Below, piece by piece: positions 28,794 through 37,757 of a stretch of 64,000 nt of DNA; the first letter of the stretch is position 1, and each line of letters starts with the position of its first letter. The DNA comes from Moesziomyces globuligerus. Its lineage: Eukaryota > Basidiomycota > Ustilaginomycetes > Ustilaginales > Ustilaginaceae. The notes beneath the pieces are model-generated. The model saw nothing but the letters and a program-made list of their open reading frames with translations, did no database searches and was not told the origin of the DNA. The DNA is taken from NCBI GenBank assembly GCA_030849465.1, contig JARVLF010000016.1, positions 248,001 through 312,000 on the forward strand, written 5' to 3'. The position numbers and the translations under genes were made by a program.

Positions 28794-29103
28794 GCCCCAC
28801 CGAGTCTGCATTGCAATTGCATCCCGCATCTCAGGCACCCTCTGTTTGAGCTCGACACTCTTGCGCTGTGACGCCGTTCCGCTTTGCAGCGTGGGAAGCG
28901 CAGCGTGGAAAGCGGCCAAGGCGTTCTGATGCGCAGTGGCCGGCAATATTTTCTCGGCCGAAAAGCGGCGCGGGGCGAGTTGAGCTTGGCGAGCTGCGCG
29001 TCTGAGTCTCCTCCATCTCACCACCATCCTGCGCGGCCAAACCCACAAACCTCCTTTCCCCTCGTCCCGCGTCGCCTGCACGCGGCTCGTTGGTCGGCTC
29101 AAG
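28794..29103. other. Spacer between CSN3 and NC2-alpha genes
   Basis: 310 bp holding the CSN3 3' end and NC2-alpha promoter. It is C/T-rich from about 29000. No gene or clear element seen. Confidence 0.4.
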
Positions 29104-29539
29104 ATGGTGAAGCGTTCGGCCCAGTGCAAGTTCCCCGTAGCGCGGATCAAGAAGATCATGCAGGCCGACGAAGATGTCGGGAAGGTCGCCCAAGCTACCC
29201 CTGTCCTCATCTGTAAGTCCATCCACCTTCCTCCTCTCTCCCTCACGAGAACACGAGCTGACCCTAGATCGCCCTTCGTGCTTCTCAGCCAAGGCGTTGG
29301 AGCTGTTCATGGCGAGCATCGTCGAGGAGACGGTCAAGGAGACGCGCAGCCGCGGTGCCAAGAAGATGACGCCCTACCACGTCAAGCGCACGGTACACAC
29401 CAACGAGACCTTCGACTTCCTCAAGGACATCGTCGCCAAGGTCCCCGATCCGGTCGAGACCGAGACTGCAGCGTCGGCCTCGGGCGACAACCGCGGCGGT
29501 AAGAGAAGAAAGACCGCCAAGAGTGAAGACTCGGACTAA
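29104..29539 (+). CDS. BUR6: NC2-alpha / Bur6 / DRAP1 histone-fold transcription cofactor
   Basis: Alpha subunit of negative cofactor 2, which binds TBP on promoter DNA and blocks or modulates TFIIA/TFIIB entry. Exons 29104-29212 and 29289-29539 give 119 aa. The 76-nt intron (donor gtaagt, acceptor ctcag) is phase 1 and restores VLI-SKALELFMASIVEE. The histone fold is clear: FPVARIKKIMQADEDVGKVA, then ALELFMASIVEETVKETRSR, then KKMTPYHVKRTVHTNETFDF. The Lys/Arg tail GGKRRKTAKSED is probably a nuclear signal. FPVARIKKIMQ with TPYHVK identifies the NF-YC/DRAP1 branch; the very short N-terminus favours NC2-alpha over NF-YC/Hap5. Confidence 0.9.
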
Positions 29540-30264
29540 AGGCTCCCAGTCCAACGTTCTTGAATGACGCTTCGAATCCATGTCTCTATCCTTATGCACC
29601 GCACTGCAATGTACTCTAGCCCCGTCGTTCCTACCCCTCCATTATGATTCCAGACCCAACCTCAAAGCTTCAGACGTTCAAGTGCGCTCTGGAGGAGGAC
29701 CGTTCAAAGGTGTGAGACCGCAGCGGATTGACACATCAGGGCGTCGAAACGTGGGCTGTGCGTACCGTGTGCGGAAGGCCTGGCGGGCAGAGGGGCGTAA
29801 TCGGCCAATCTGGCGATTCAGCCAAATTTCAATTGCGGCCGAAGCGCTGAGCGCTGAGGCGAGCGGTGGGAGTCTGTGAGTGTGCCTAGCTGGCTGGCTG
29901 AGCGAGAGTGTGTCTCGAAATCTCGCCAGCAGCCCGCATTGCTGCGATGCTGCGCCACCCAAGCTGGGCTCGTTCGCAGCGCAGCAAAGCGCAGCACAGC
30001 GGAGCGCGCTCTCCACACTTTGGCAGCCCTCGACTGTCGCGCCCACCGCATGCCGTTGGCGTTCACCCTGCTCCATCACCTCTGACCCCTGCCCTCGACT
30101 CCTCATCGCCACCACTCTCGGACACGCCACCGGATCTGGCTGCCTTCACATCATCTTCCCGACCGTGCCGACCTCCTAGCAAGAAAGTGCATCTGCGCCG
30201 AGCGCTTCTTTCCCCATAGTCACCTCGATCTTCAGACTCGTTCCGCCGCATAGCAATCATCGAC
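29540..30264. promoter_or_regulatory. Spacer and promoter upstream of YPT5
   Basis: A 725-bp stretch without a supportable gene. It has a CCAAT pentamer at 29805-29809, a run of gcagc/gcgcag words at 29977-30011 and a C/T-rich leader from about 30060. Roles are inference. Confidence 0.4.
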
Positions 30265-31274
30265 ATGTCTGCCCAAACCACCTCGACTGCTCCTGCTGCT
30301 GGTGGCGACGCTGGTGCCGCCCCGGCTGCTGCGCCTCAGAAGCCGTTCCAGACCAAGCTCGTCCTGCTCGGTACGCATGCCATCCTTTCCAGCCTTGCCG
30401 TGCCGCCCGGCTCATGTGCCCCCGCTGACCTGATTCGACGGTTTCTCTCCCTCCATCGCCCGACTTTCTTTTCTCTTCGTGTGGTTGCTCCAGGCGAAGC
30501 CGCGGTCGGCAAGTCCTCCGTCGTGCTTCGATTCGTCCAGAACGACTTCCAAGAGAACAAGGAGCCCACCATCGGCGCTGCCTTCCTCACTGTAAGTGTT
30601 ACCCACGCAACATGCATCGCTCGTTCCGTAGACAGCCTGCTGATCAGACCACCCTTCTCACCCGAACTGCTGCCACGCGCTAGCAAAAATGCCGTCTCGA
30701 AGACCGCCTGATCAAGTTCGAGATCTGGGACACGGCGGGACAGGAGCGCTTCCACTCGCTCGCACCCATGTACTACCGCAACGCCCAGGCAAGCGCGGTG
30801 ATCTACGACGTGACCAAGGCGAGCTCGTTCGAAAAGGCCAAGTCGTGGGTCAAGGAGCTGCAGCGCCAGGCGAATCCCAACATTGTCATCGCGCTCGTCG
30901 GCAACAAGATCGACCTGCTCAACGAGCCGGCGAGCAGCGCCAGCAACGAGGACAACGACGATGACGATGAGACAGCTACGGCTACACCGGACGCAGGCGA
31001 CTCGCTTCGCGCCGTGCCCAAGGACGAGGCCGAGGCGTACGCCAAGGAGTCTGGGCTCCTGTTCTTCGAAACCTCGGCCAAGACAGGCGAGGGCGTCGTC
31101 GAGGTGTTTACAGAGATCGCCAAGAAGATCCCCATCGATCTGCATCTCGCCAGGAATGCGGCAGCGGCGGCGGCGGGTGGCAATGGCGCACGCCAGGCGA
31201 GCGGCGGCCAGGCCGGCGGCGTCAACCTCCAGAACGACCAGCAGGGCAACCGCAAGGAGGCTTGCAACTGCTGA
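30265..31274 (+). CDS. YPT5: Rab5-type small GTPase Ypt5/Vps21
   Basis: Early-endosome Rab GTPase controlling endosome fusion and motility. Three exons: 30265-30370, 30494-30591 and 30684-31274, giving 264 aa. Introns are 123 nt (phase 1, inside the P-loop at [11 protein letters not shown]) and 92 nt (phase 0, at AAFLT|QKCRLED). G motifs: G1 GEAAVGKSS (36-44), G2 Thr in [10 protein letters not shown]3 [20 protein letters not shown] (the Rab5 signature), G4 NKID (142-145) and G5 TSAKTG (198-203). The C-terminus CNC would be doubly geranylgeranylated. A ~32-residue insert rich in Asp/Glu/Ser ([20 protein letters not shown]) sits between G4 and G5 where animal Rab5 has none. In Ustilago maydis the Rab5 homologue acts with kinesin-3 and dynein on moving early endosomes. 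Confidence 0.93.
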
Positions 31275-31826
31275 GCCCGTCCATCAACGCAAGTCCGCGC
31301 TAAGAACACTCCAGTTTGCACCTTGTCCAGCCGTACAGTCCGTCCCGTCGCTTTGCGTCGATCTCTCCTCGCATCCCCCACTCAGCCGCCCTTGTTCCCC
31401 ACCGTCCGGATCCGCCGTGTGCATATACCATCCTCCCCGCCTCGCGATCGAATGTTAAGCGCTTTCAGTCTGCACTTCTCTCTGCAGTGCCGCTCCGTGG
31501 CAATCCGTTCCTAGACCTGCATCGAAGCCGGATCATGTTCCGACAGGCCCATTTTTCGGGCTCGGGAAATGTTAGGGCTCGTGCGTTCCACAGGCAACTA
31601 AAATTAGGACTTCGCACGTCACACTTGAAATGGACACGTAGCACTCGCAGAGTGCCGCTTCGCCGCCCAGCATGTTCGATGCATTTCTTCCAGCAGGCCC
31701 GCAGCGAGGCTGGTCACCGAGACCAACACATTCCACACACCCCTCCTCCGCGCTCGTCGACCCTCACCACCACTACCATCACCTCCACGGGACGCCTACC
31801 GAGCTATCACCACGTACGTCTCGACG
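31275..31826. promoter_or_regulatory. Spacer and promoter upstream of LHS1
   Basis: A 552-bp stretch between YPT5 and LHS1. An open frame overlaps it but has no family match and runs out of frame into LHS1. The 100 bp before the ATG is C/A-rich (cacacacccctcctcc). No unfolded-protein-response element could be assigned with confidence. Confidence 0.4.
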
Positions 31827-34553
31827 ATGCGAGTGACGTCCAACCGCGGCTACCTGCCGCGGGCACTGAGTATGCTCTGCGCGGTTGCACTGCTGGCGCT
31901 GGCGCTGCTCTCGACCCCGGCGCGCGCCATGGGCGTGGTCGCCTTCGACTACGGCACAGAATGGATGAAGGTATCGCTGGTCAAACCCGGCCTGCCATTC
32001 GATGTGGTGCTGGACCGCGACTCGAAACGGAAGATCCAGTCGGCCGTCTCCTTCAAGAAGTGGGGACTGGAAGAGGAGATCCTCTTTGGCACCAACGCGT
32101 ACAACCACGCCACCCGCGAACCCAAACAGTCCTTTTACGCCCTCAAGACGCTCCTCGGCCGTACCATCGCGGACGAGGACAAGTCGTACGTCGACCTATA
32201 CAGCTCCATCTTCGGCAACGACGTCGTCGGCTCCGACCGCGGCACATGCTCGCTCAAGCGACCCTACGAAGCGGATCCCAAGCTGTCCAACCTGCCCGTG
32301 CTTAGCGTCGAGGAGCTCGTCGGAATGCAACTCGAGTACGCCAAGAAGCTCGCCGAGGAGACGGCTGGCGAGCGCGTCAACCCTTCTCTGCCCGCCGGCT
32401 TCAACATCGGCTCGTTCGGCGGCCTCGACGCCGTCGTCACCGTACCCGCCTTCTTCACCGCCCAGGAGCGCCAGGCGATCGTCGACGCTGCCATCCTCGC
32501 CGGCTTCCGTCCGCGCCTCGTCTCGGACGGCGCCGCAGCCGCGGTCAACTACGCACAGACGCGCACTTTCCCGCAGCCGGAGAAGCACCTCTTCTTCGAC
32601 GTCGGCTCCGGCTCGGTGCGCGCCACCGTCGTCGAGTTCAGCACCAAGCCCGTCGTCATCGACTCCATCCTCTCCGTCGGCAAGGCCCAGAAAGAAGCCA
32701 CCATCGTCGACGTCAAGGGCGTCGGCTGGGAGCGCAACGTCGGTGGCCTCCAGCTCGACCTCCTCCTGCGGGACAGGCTTGTGGCCGACTTTGACGCCAA
32801 GCACGCCGCTCAGATCGGCGGCTCGATCCGAACCAACCACCGCGCCATGGCCCGCCTGCTCAAGGAGGCCAACCGCGTCAAGCACATCCTCAGCGCCAAC
32901 GACGCCGCCTCGAGCAGCGTCGAGAGCCTCGTCGACGAGATCGACTTCCGCACCGCCATCCAGCGCGCCGACTTTGAGGAGGCCGTCGCCAAGGCCGGCC
33001 TCGTGCCTAAGTTCACCGCACCCATCCGCCAGGCCCTCGAGGCGGCGGGCATCAAGCTCGATGAGCTCAACTCGATCGTGCTGGTCGGAGGCAGCACGCG
33101 CGTGCCGCTGGTGCAGAATGCGCTGCGCGAGGCGGGCATCCCCGACTCGAAGCTCGCGCAGAACGTCAATGCCGACGAAGCCGCCGTCATGGGCGCGGCT
33201 TTCTACGGAGCCAGCTTCAACCCGCAGTTCCGCATGAAGGAGATCCGCGCCTACGACCTCGTGCCGTACGCGGTCAACTACAAGGACGCCGAGGGCCACG
33301 AGGAGACGCTCTTCCCCGCGGCGTCGTACCAGACCGAGCAGGTGGTGCGCGAGTACACCAACGTCAAGGATGACTTTGTCTTTGAGCTCGAATACGACGC
33401 GGCCGCACAGAAGGCTCTGGGTGCCGGCGCGGACCGCGCGATCGCCATGGTCGAGATCAGCGGCATCGACGAGAACCTGCGTGAGCTCAAGGCGAGCGGA
33501 CAGCTGGATCAGGTCGACACACACCTCAACCTCACCGTATCCAGCCGTCCACTCGGCACGTACGCCGTGGAGAACATCGTGCTCGTCGTCAAGCCCAAGG
33601 CCGGCGGCATCGCCGGTGCGCTCAAGTCGTTCTTTGGCGTCGCCACGCCCAAGAAGGCGGCGACCAACGCCACCACTGCCAACGCAACGGCGGCCAACGC
33701 CACCGACGGCGTGGACGGTGAGGATGCAGACGAGGAAGAGACGCTGACGTCGGTGCCGGCCAAGGACAAGGTCATCAAGCTCACGGCCCGCACGATCCCA
33801 CAGAACGACGCGGTGCGACCGATGTCGGGCGAAGAGATCAAGAAGAGCAAGGACAAGCTGTGGACGATGGCGCAGGCGGCGACGCGCAAGGCGCAGCGCG
33901 AAGAGGCACGCAACACGATCGAGTCGTACCTCTACCGAGTGCGCGATCTTCTGGACGACTCGACGTTCGGCTCGGTCTCCAAGGACTCGGAGCGCAAGGC
34001 GATCGAAGCCAAGAGCGACGAGCTGTCGGCGTGGTTGTCGGACGCAGGCGAGACGGCAGACACGGCGACGCTCAAGCTCAAGCGTGCCTCGCTCGAGACG
34101 CTCATCAAACCGCTCGAGACGCGCCTCGAGCAGGCCAAGCTGCGCACCGCCGCCTTCTCGGCATTCGAGACGTCGCTGTCCGAGGCCAAGGAGTTCGTCG
34201 CCGAGGCCAAGGCCAACCTCACGGCGGCGCTCGAGCGCAACGAGTCGAGCAAGTACAGCGTCGCTGAGCTCGAGACGCTCTCGGCGACCATCGACAAGGA
34301 CGCCGAGTGGTTCGCCAAGGGCAAGGCGCTGCAAGCCAAGAAGGGCGCCAGCGACGACCCGGCGCTGCTCAGCAACGACGTGGATTCCAGGAGGAAAAAG
34401 GTGCAGGATACCATCGCCAAGATCAAGAAGAGACGCATCGCAAAGACGCGCCCGCAGAAGAAGAAGCCCGCGCCGGAGAAGGCCGACAAGAAGGACGGGG
34501 CCAAGGACGAGCCGAGCGACAAGGAGCAGCCCCCGCGCCACGAGGAGCTCTGA
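31827..34553 (+). CDS. LHS1: ER-lumenal Hsp70-related chaperone Lhs1 (GRP170/HYOU1)
   Basis: Nucleotide-exchange factor and holdase partnering BiP/Kar2 in ER import and folding. Single exon, 908 aa. Residues 1-34 form a signal peptide (AVALLALALLSTPARA|MG). The ATPase domain starts VVAFDYGTEWMKVSLVKPG, the Hsp110/GRP170 variant of the Hsp70 first phosphate loop. It continues with VVTVPAFFTAQERQAIVDAA, LVSDGAAAAVNY, FFDVGSGSVRATVVEF and VLVGGSTRVPLVQNAL. After the beta domain comes a charged linker with many N-x-T sites around residues 612-632 (ATNATTANATAANATDG), then a long helical C-terminal domain. The final residues HEEL form an ER-retrieval signal. The length matches yeast Lhs1 (881 aa). 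The complementary strand also has a very long open frame, an artefact of codon bias (see rejected items). Confidence 0.94.
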   Translation: MRVTSNRGYLPRALSMLCAVALLALALLSTPARAMGVVAFDYGTEWMKVSLVKPGLPFDVVLDRDSKRKIQSAVSFKKWGLEEEILFGTNAYNHATREPKQSFYALKTLLGRTIADEDKSYVDLYSSIFGNDVVGSDRGTCSLKRPYEADPKLSNLPVLSVEELVGMQLEYAKKLAEETAGERVNPSLPAGFNIGSFGGLDAVVTVPAFFTAQERQAIVDAAILAGFRPRLVSDGAAAAVNYAQTRTFPQPEKHLFFDVGSGSVRATVVEFSTKPVVIDSILSVGKAQKEATIVDVKGVGWERNVGGLQLDLLLRDRLVADFDAKHAAQIGGSIRTNHRAMARLLKEANRVKHILSANDAASSSVESLVDEIDFRTAIQRADFEEAVAKAGLVPKFTAPIRQALEAAGIKLDELNSIVLVGGSTRVPLVQNALREAGIPDSKLAQNVNADEAAVMGAAFYGASFNPQFRMKEIRAYDLVPYAVNYKDAEGHEETLFPAASYQTEQVVREYTNVKDDFVFELEYDAAAQKALGAGADRAIAMVEISGIDENLRELKASGQLDQVDTHLNLTVSSRPLGTYAVENIVLVVKPKAGGIAGALKSFFGVATPKKAATNATTANATAANATDGVDGEDADEEETLTSVPAKDKVIKLTARTIPQNDAVRPMSGEEIKKSKDKLWTMAQAATRKAQREEARNTIESYLYRVRDLLDDSTFGSVSKDSERKAIEAKSDELSAWLSDAGETADTATLKLKRASLETLIKPLETRLEQAKLRTAAFSAFETSLSEAKEFVAEAKANLTAALERNESSKYSVAELETLSATIDKDAEWFAKGKALQAKKGASDDPALLSNDVDSRRKKVQDTIAKIKKRRIAKTRPQKKKPAPEKADKKDGAKDEPSDKEQPPRHEEL

Positions 34554-34955
34554 GCCTCGCCCTCCATCTCTTATGTGTGTAGCCGCATTGTGCATCGCTC
34601 GACAATGCGATCTAGATTCATGCAACCTCGTCAGATTGGTGCTGCTTGTGAGGGTGAGCCTATCCAGGCACGAGAGGCGGGCGGCGGGTGGAAAATTGGG
34701 AGAGGGTGCTGTGCTGTGCGGGCTGCGGGTGATTTTTCCAGCGGCGCGTACGAGCCCGTACGAGCGGGGCTGCACGCGAGCTTGCGCCTCGCACCGGCGA
34801 CCGACGTTCAAGTGGAGTGAGGCGAGCGCGAAGAATCAACACTCTTGCCGCACGATCCTCACCTAACCCCACCCGGCATTTGACATCCTAGACACACCGC
34901 ACCTCTTCCGGATCCACCCGGACATCCTAGAGGCTCACTCGTATCCACATCGGAT
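34554..34955. promoter_or_regulatory. Spacer and promoter upstream of UBP8
   Basis: A 402-bp stretch with the LHS1 3' end and UBP8 promoter. It has a small direct repeat cgtacgagc (34747-34765 region). No gene seen. Confidence 0.35.
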
Positions 34956-37313
34956 ATGCCGTCGTCGACGAGCTCTTCGCCGACCAAGAACGGCAGTGCC
35001 TGGGCGTCGCAGCGCGCCAACGGCTCTGCCTCTCCGACCAAACCCTCCTCGGCAGCTGCATCGAGAGCTGGAACACCCTCCTCCGCTCGTCCATCCAGCT
35101 CTGCCCGCCCCATCCCACCTGGCTGCTCGCATCTCAGCGCCCTCCTGCAGCTGGGCGCGGCATCCAAGCCCGCTGCCAAGATCAAGTCAGAGGATGCGGA
35201 CGAGGCACGGTCGACGAGCTTCGATGCGCTGCCTGCAGCGACCCGGACCTACATCAAGCGCTACATCGCCGGGCTACGGTGGGGAGCCCAGATCCGGAAC
35301 GGCCGCGTCCGGATGATGGATGAAGAGGAGAAACAGGCCGAGGAGCAGGCCTGGACGGCGCGTGCGGCGGCGGCGAGCCAGCAGGGCAAACCGATGCGCA
35401 AGCGTCGCAAGCTCGACTATCCGCACTGCGGCGGCTGCGAGACCGAGACGCTGCGTCCGTTCATCTGCCTCGAGTGCGCCGCTACCGCCTGCTTCTCTCC
35501 GCCCATCGATGACGATCCTACCGCCGTAACGCGCACGCGCAAAGACAGCCACATGGTCAAGCATCTTCGCGACGCGGACCACGGCTTCGCTTTCGACCTC
35601 CTCTACGGCCACATCTACTGCGCACAGTGCAAGGACTTTGTGCATGATCCGCTCCTGGAAAGCGTTCAACGCCTCGAGACCTCTCGTGTCCAATCAAAAG
35701 GCAAGGGCCAGCTCTACGGCCCGGGAAAGTCGACGATAGAAACCCTCTTTCCCCCCGGAGCGTCGGATCGATCACCGCTGGCTAGGTTCTACGAAGCCGA
35801 CCCGGCGGGCGTCAGCTGCAGAGTGCCGCGCGGACTGCGCAACATGGGCGCAACGTGCTACATGAACGTCATCATCCAGGCCTTCCTGCACAATCCGCTG
35901 CTGCGCAACTTCTTCCTCGCGGATCGCCACAATCCGGCGCTGTGTCTCGGCGCCAAGACGTGCCTCGCCTGCGAGATGGACAAGATCTTCGCAGAGTTCT
36001 ACTCGTCCGATCCCGGTGCTCCCTCGACCGCTGCAGGTGGTCCTGCGTCGGGCCATGGCGCTCCGGGTGCCCCGGGAGCTGGCGGTGCTGGCGGTGCTGG
36101 CGGCGCCGGTGGCGCGGCGAGTGCAAATGGCGCGGTGGTGGCCAAGGGACCGCACGGACCTACGTCGTTCCTGTACTGTCTATGGGTCGATCAGGCGAGC
36201 AGCGAGCTGGGCCAAGCGGGGCAGCACGATGCACACGAGATGTTCATCTCGGCGCTCAACTCGATGCACACGGCGCTGACCAGCCGCGCGCTCGAGCGTT
36301 CCTCGCTGCCCTCGTTCGCGTACGAGCACGGCGATGCGCTCAACTTGCTCTTCGACCACTACGACGGCGCTGGCTCGGGCCATCAGTCGGAGGACGAGAC
36401 GTATCGGCTGACGCCTGCGGTCGAAGGCGGCGTGGCAGGATGCCCGTGTGTGGTGCACCGCACGTTTGCCGGCCAGCTCCAGTCGGACGTCACGTGCCAG
36501 AGGTGCCGCAAGGTGAACACGACGCGCGACCCCATGCTCGATCTGAGCCTGGACGTGCGGCCCGAATCGATGCGCAAGAAGGACCCGGGTGCGGCAGGGC
36601 TCAACAAACCCAAGCTTCTCAATGGAAAGGTACAGGCGGGCGGCGAGGGCGATGAGGAGCAGCACCTGACCATCTGTTTGCAGAGGTACTGCTCCGAGGA
36701 GAAGCTCGGGAACAACGACTACTCGTGCACGGCCTGCGGCGGCAGCGCGTCGGCGACCAAACAGCTCAGTCTCTACCGTCTGCCCCCCGTTCTGTGCATC
36801 CAACTCAAGGTAAGTTTCGCCCAGCAGGGAAGCCAGAGGCTGGAGCTGACATCCGGTCTCTCCACAGCGATTCGAACATACGTCGGCAGCGGCCAAGATC
36901 GACACCAAGGTCCGCTTCCCGCTGGTGCTGGACGTGCGGCAGTTCTGCACCGCCGAGATCCGCGCGCCGGACGACAACGCCCCTGCCCCCACGCCCAAAC
37001 AAGGCGCGCTCACGCCCAACCCGGATCCAGAGTAAGTCGTCTCCTGATAGAGTAGGAGAAGAAGAAACTCGCTGACACGTTGCCGAGGGCGACCAGGGCG
37101 TATCTCTACGATCTGTTCACGGTGGTGGTGCACGAGGGCTCGATGAATACGGGCCACTACACCAACTTTTCGCAGTGGCGCGGCAGCTGGTACCGCTTCG
37201 ACGACGACAAGGTGCATCCGACGACCGAAGCCCACGTGTTGCAGGCGCGCGCGTATCAGCTGTGCTACAAGAGGCGCCTGCTCAAGAACATCACCCACTC
37301 CAACTCTCACTAA
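34956..37313 (+). CDS. UBP8: SAGA deubiquitinase Ubp8 (USP22 family)
   Basis: Removes ubiquitin from histone H2B as catalytic subunit of the SAGA DUB module. Exons 34956-36809, 36868-37031 and 37097-37313 give 744 aa. Introns are 58 and 65 nt (donor gtaagt in both); the second is phase 2 and joins NPDPE|AYLYDLFTVVV. Order: Ser-rich N-terminus; a ZnF-UBP domain with CSHLSALLQ, HCGGCE, FICLECAATACF and GHIYCAQCKDFVHD; the USP Cys box GLRNMGATCYMNVIIQAF (catalytic Cys); a CxxC pair CLACEMDKIF; QHDAHEMFISALN; CxxC pairs VTCQRCRKV and YSCTACGG; and the His box HEGSMNTGHYTNFSQWRGSW (catalytic His) with YRFDDDKV. A Gly/Ala tract (GAGGAGGAGGAGGAAS) interrupts the fold after CLACEMDKIF. The ZnF plus USP layout is that of Ubp8/USP22. 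Confidence 0.92.
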
Positions 37314-37757
37314 GTAGCCCCGCACAAGCAAACGGGATGCGAATCGGAATGGTGTCACTCACGATGCGCAGTGACAGGGATCAGGCGATGCTGCCAGATC
37401 GGGCCACATGAGGCGGGGTGAATCGGCTGCGAGTGGCGTGGTGGACTCTTCGGAATTTACTGTAGCATGACGAAAGCGCGCAGGCCAAAGCTGCCAAGGA
37501 CAGCCACCGACGCGCGCTCCAACTCGCCCAATTCCACAGCGCGTGGCTCTTCGGCAAAGATGGCCCCACTCGCTCCGAATTCGCTTGGCCGGCGAAATGC
37601 ATCGTTCCTGAGAGCCAGCCTGTCGGACCTCCGCTCCGCCCACAAGCTCCGTCCTCCACCGCCTCATCCCATCTCCTCGTTCCGCTTCCTACTCTTTCTT
37701 GCTATGCTTCGTCGCGATCGTGCTTGAGCGCCGAACACGGCTGCATACAACCGCAAC
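37314..37757. promoter_or_regulatory. Spacer and promoter upstream of the esterase gene
   Basis: A 444-bp stretch. It contains a CCAAT pentamer at 37528-37532 and a C/T-rich leader from 37630. No gene is supported. Confidence 0.35.

Noticed and set aside
2822..30264. tRNA or other structured RNA genes in the larger spacers
   Set aside because: No A-box/B-box pair or cloverleaf could be recognised by eye in the gaps. This is a visual scan; tRNAscan-SE and Infernal would be decisive.
29104..31274. CSN3, NC2-alpha, YPT5 and LHS1 as a co-regulated cluster
   Set aside because: They share a strand but have separate leaders, spacers of 310-725 bp and unrelated functions; nothing indicates a common transcript.
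32196..34811. 871-codon open frame on the minus strand opposite LHS1
   Set aside because: It mirrors LHS1 almost completely, is rich in Leu/Val/Arg/Asp as expected from the complement of C/G-ending codons, and shows no domain. It is a codon-bias shadow.
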